64,000 nt of DNA from Tetragonia tetragonoides (Eukaryota > Streptophyta > Magnoliopsida > Caryophyllales > Aizoaceae): positions 29,898,266 to 29,962,265 of the forward strand of contig CM076147.1 of the NCBI GenBank assembly GCA_038025085.1, written 5' to 3'. The notes beneath the pieces are model-generated. The model searched no databases and was not told where the DNA came from. It worked only from the letters and a program-made list of their open reading frames with translations. Made by a program: the position numbers and the translations under genes. This document shows, piece by piece, positions 61,067 to 64,000 of this stretch (position 1 is the stretch's first letter; every line of letters starts with the position of its first letter).

Positions 61067-61366
61067 ATGATTGTCTTGTTTAAGGAGAACTTAAAATTTT
61101 CGTTTATGTTTTTACTGTCTAATGTCTCTCTATATTTTATTCTTCTTATTATGTTAGTGTTACTGAGTTTGTTGTGCAAGAAGAAAGGAAAAAGAAAGAA
61201 AGTCAAGAGAAAGGAAAAAGACGAAAAATTTGGAAACAAGAAAGAAAAGGGAGACGTGAGTGTACTGATTGCAAGGTTAAGGGGGAAGGAAAATGAAGTG
61301 ATCTTTTTTATGAATCATTTATGCTTATTCTTATATTTTTACAATGATTCTTATATGTCCTTATAA
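61067..61366 (+). other. Short frame with membrane segment and basic tail
   Basis: A 99-codon frame has a hydrophobic run (LSNVSLYFILLIMLVLLSLL) followed by a Lys-rich tail (KKKGKRKKVKRKEK). It lies just after the Helitron, in the place where Sireviruses may carry envelope-like sequence. Composition alone could produce it and I recognise no family. Confidence 0.25.
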
Positions 61367-61456
61367 TTACATTGATTGATTATTTATTTATGACATATTA
61401 ATTGCATCACTAACATTTATTTCTTAATAGAATGTTATTATGGGTTTGTCATCATC

Positions 61457-61470
61457 AAAAAGGGGGAATT
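61457..61470 (+). promoter_or_regulatory. Polypurine tract of outer copia element
   Basis: AAAAAGGGGGAATT lies immediately before the 3' LTR, where plus-strand DNA synthesis is primed. Confidence 0.85.
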
Positions 61471-62940
61471 TGTTGGACCATGATTGTTTTGATGATGATA
61501 AATTAAATTAAGTTTAATGAAATATAATACATGTTAGTTGAACTATTGATTTAATATATTGAAGTTACTAATGTGTTTATGCAAGCTTGTAGATTAGCTC
61601 ATATTGATAGGTTGAAGCATGAAGTTGCTACACAACAATGGAGATGACAATCAAGCTTGAAGACTTATGAAGCTCTACATTTTAATGGTTATATTTATTA
61701 GAATTAATTTGTTAAAGTTCTTAAAGATGAAGTTAATTTGATTAATTAATTAGTTGGCCAAACTAAATAAATGATTTGAGAGAAACGTTCTTATATTGAG
61801 AAACGTGACAATAGAGTATTCATTAGGTGAGACGTTACCTATTGGGAGACTACAGTTTACACGTACATTTAGTATTTCCTAAAAGATTATTATTTTGGTA
61901 AAAATATATTATTTACTAGATAATATTTTTACTTGAGAATATATTGATCTTTTATATAGAAAAGATATCTCTTACATATGGGAGGATTTTATTTTGGAAA
62001 TATTCAGATTTTATTATATACTATATAGTGACGGAAAATATTAGATACTTTCCTAGTGGAAATTTGTCAATTATTTGGTAATATATTATCTTGATAGAAA
62101 AGATTTTATTTGGTCAATATTGTGTTGAAAATCCTACCGGTTTGATACATATATTTTGGGATATTTATTTTTGATATCTTTGAGCTCAAAAAGTATTATT
62201 TACAAAGATATTATTTTTAGGTGAATTAAAAATCCGAATTTCACTTTTATTTCCGGAAAAACTATTTTGCCTATATAAAGGGGAGTTATCTATCATTTCA
62301 AGTTCGCGATTTCATAACCCCTAAGTGTTCATATTTTCATAGAGAATTATTTTGAGAGAACACTAAAGTTTGCCTAAGTAATTAAAGGATCATATTAACA
62401 ACTTCTAAAAGAGCTATAGAATTAAATTGTACTTTATGCTTTTGAGAGGTTGAGAGGTAAACAATATTCCTTAGAGTTAAGGATAGCTTGGATTAGTGTC
62501 CAAGGGGTTAGGCTTAGATCAAAGTAATTTGGTCTAAGTTCGTTTGACTTGAATCAAAGTAATTGGGTTCGAGTTCGTGACTTCAATCAGAGTAATTGGG
62601 TTGGAGTGAGTTGGGTTGAACCAGAGTCGGTTTGATCGAGTTGTACTACTGATTAATGAGAATAAGTAGTTATTGAAAGTCCTTCGGGCCGTGGTTTTTC
62701 TTCCTTTGTAGTTTCAAAGGGTTTTCCACCTAAAATCGTGAGTGCTTTTATTATTGCTTCCATTTGTTTATTAGCTTTATCTAACGTTGTTCCTTGTTTC
62801 AGTAAACGTTCCTTAAGTCAAAGTTTCTTAAAGTTAGTAACAATCCTAAAAGTACAACAAGTGTTCTAAATAGTTTAAATTCCGCAAAAAGTTTAAGAAC
62901 ACAATTCACCCCCCTCTTGTGTTCTACCGTGCTACTAACA
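61471..62940 (+). repeat. 3' LTR of outer copia element
   Basis: This 1470-base copy corresponds to 20098-21572. The first 150 bases differ at about four positions. Its end is about 430 bases upstream of the BSP-2 start codon, in the same orientation. Confidence 0.93.
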
Positions 62941-63372
62941 TATCTGAATACAATCTGATCTCCTCTCTGTTTGTGAACGTAGCCAAATTAGTAAACCACG
63001 TTAAATTTATGGGTAGATTATTTATCTCTATTTTATGTTTCTTTTTTGCCTCTGTTATAAATATTATTGACAATTGGATTATTGTTCATCCCTTGCATAC
63101 GTAAATGGGTGTCTTCTAGTTTCTTTTGTCTCTAAACTTATTCTTATATATTTGTTCTTCTTTGAAATTTACCATACAATTTATCCGATTCTGTCTATAT
63201 TATAGTGTATCTATTAGTGAAATATCTTAACACAACATAAAACAGAGGCCATGTATTATCTACGTAGCACAACTATCCAAGCTAAGCTGCCTTATATATA
63301 TCTTGAGCACTACAACACTGTTATTATTATCACCCTCCTCATAATTTCATAATTTGCCATTAGTCTTCAAAC
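62941..63372 (+). promoter_or_regulatory. Proximal promoter and leader of BSP-2
   Basis: TATCT at 62941 is the outer element's right TSD. The sequence then resembles the BSP-1 proximal upstream region (GACAATT..ATTATTGTTC, CTTCTAGTTTCTTTT). TATCCAAGCTAAGC at 63274-63287 is followed by a TATA-like TTATATATA (63292-63300), about 75 bases before the ATG. Confidence 0.65.
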
Positions 63373-64000
63373 ATGGGGACCCTTAAAGCTTTCATTCTTC
63401 TCTGTTTTTTCATGTTTGCTCAACAAGAACCAGCACAAGCGGCCCTTCCCAGAAGAATCCAGCATCTTGTTAATGTAGCTAACACAAAAGGCCCTTACAT
63501 TGGCATTGTCATCCCCAATCTCTTTGAGCTCAACCCGCTTCTCGAATCTCCTAGCTTCACCGCTAGCCGCTTCACCATTGATTTATATGGTATATATGTC
63601 TAATGACTAGCTAGTACAGTATCATGCCTGCTAAGGTTACCATGTACTTTACTATAATAGCTAGACTTGACTTGGTTTAGTTTCTCTTTTTTAAGGCAAG
63701 CGATTCAGCTTTGGAACCATTGGTGGGAAGAAAGTGATATTGGTCATGACAGGGCTTGGCATGGTATTCATTTATTTATTTCTACCGAAAAAGAAAAAAG
63801 AAAAGTACCCAAAAAAAAGAGTCTTGTATAAGGCCGCCTTAAGATGAGGCTACCTCTATATACAAGTATGTGTCGACATAATATCATACTTGTATGAGAG
63901 GGGTCTCACCTTAAAGCCGCCTCATACGAGATTTTGTGGAAAAAAAAAAAAAGATGCCTTGCTCAACTCTATCATTATTTTACAGTTAAATGCAGCCGTA
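63373..64000 (+). CDS. Second bark/vegetative storage protein-like gene (partial)
   Basis: Exons 63373-63589, 63696-63763 and the start of a third at 63986 (cut by the window end) match BSP-1 exon for exon: exons 1 and 2 are exactly the same length and phase (217 and 68 bases). The protein starts MGTLKAFILLCFFMFAQQEP, a signal peptide, followed by HLVNVANTKGPYIGIVIPNL and FELNPLLESPSF; exon 2 encodes KRFSFGTIGGKKVILVMTGL. No break is seen in the visible part. It is a tandem duplicate of the gene at 14739 with the large transposon nest between them; its promoter has been shortened by that nest. Expression may therefore differ from BSP-1. Confidence 0.87.
63821..63935. mobile_element. Foldback MITE-like element, copy 2, in BSP-2 intron 2
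   Basis: The arms GTATAAGGCCGCCTTAAGAT and ACCTTAAAGCCGCCTCATAC form an imperfect inverted repeat, and the centre ATACAAGTATG...CATACTTGTAT is also palindromic. It is related to 19288-19373. It lies within the second intron and does not touch the splice sites. Confidence 0.65.

Larger units (their letters stand above)
20098..62940 (+). mobile_element. Sirevirus-like Ty1/copia retrotransposon hosting a 32-kb nest
   Basis: Terminal repeats of about 1.47 kb (TGTTGGACC...CTACTAACA), a TATCT target-site duplication, a tRNA-Met-type primer site, copia domain order (gag, protease, integrase, RT, RNase H) on + and a polypurine tract define this element. A long 3' region between pol and the 3' LTR plus two AAAAGGGGGAA tracts fit the Sirevirus group. 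Without nested insertions it would be roughly 9 kb. The coding region is broken many times. Confidence 0.9.

Overview
The window looks like nuclear DNA of a eudicot plant. The coding genes have introns with GT/AG junctions, and one of them (tocopherol cyclase) is a chloroplast vitamin E enzyme. The rest is a dense mix of plant transposon classes. The tRNA-derived SINEs and the duplicated bark-storage-protein-like genes would fit Caryophyllales/Amaranthaceae, but that placement is inference and I cannot name a species from sequence alone.

Layout. (1) 1-3.5 kb: the last four exons of a tocopherol cyclase (VTE1) gene on +, with a SINE in its last intron. (2) 4.1-12.6 kb: an old decayed L1-type LINE carrying an RNase H domain, split by a younger L1-type LINE (4495-9403) with a 16-base target-site duplication. 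(3) 13-20 kb: a five-exon, apparently intact nucleoside-phosphorylase-superfamily (bark/vegetative storage protein) gene, BSP-1, followed by a Stowaway MITE. (4) 20,098-62,940: a very large nest of transposons. (5) 62.9-64 kb: the promoter and first exons of a second, tandem BSP gene, cut by the window edge.

The nest, from outside inwards: a Sirevirus-like Ty1/copia element (LTRs 20098-21572 and 61471-62940, TSD TATCT). Its gag is split by a long LTR-like element (22191-54336, TSD GATGG), which I read as a solo or deleted LTR of a large Tat-like Ty3/gypsy element. That element holds two further insertions. One is a Tekay/Del-like Ty3/gypsy element on the minus strand (22885-41911, TSD GGGTA), with an unusual extra ORF upstream of gag; its right LTR holds a 7.07-kb CACTA transposon (34367-41438, TSD TGT). 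The other is a minus-strand Ty1/copia element (44753-53939, TSD AAATG), whose 5' interior is occupied by a second CACTA-like element carrying a small-heat-shock-protein fragment. The outer element also holds a candidate Helitron (59534-61056) that itself carries a Tourist-like MITE.

The functional genes here are VTE1 and the two BSP copies. The nest sits inside the duplicated 5' flank of BSP-2: one part of that flank remains at about 19.56-19.97 kb and the rest lies at 62.94-63.37 kb. The outer copia 3' LTR therefore ends about 430 bases upstream of the BSP-2 start codon. All element reading frames I examined contain stops or frameshifts, so the transposons appear non-autonomous now. All family assignments rest on motifs read by eye, without database searches.
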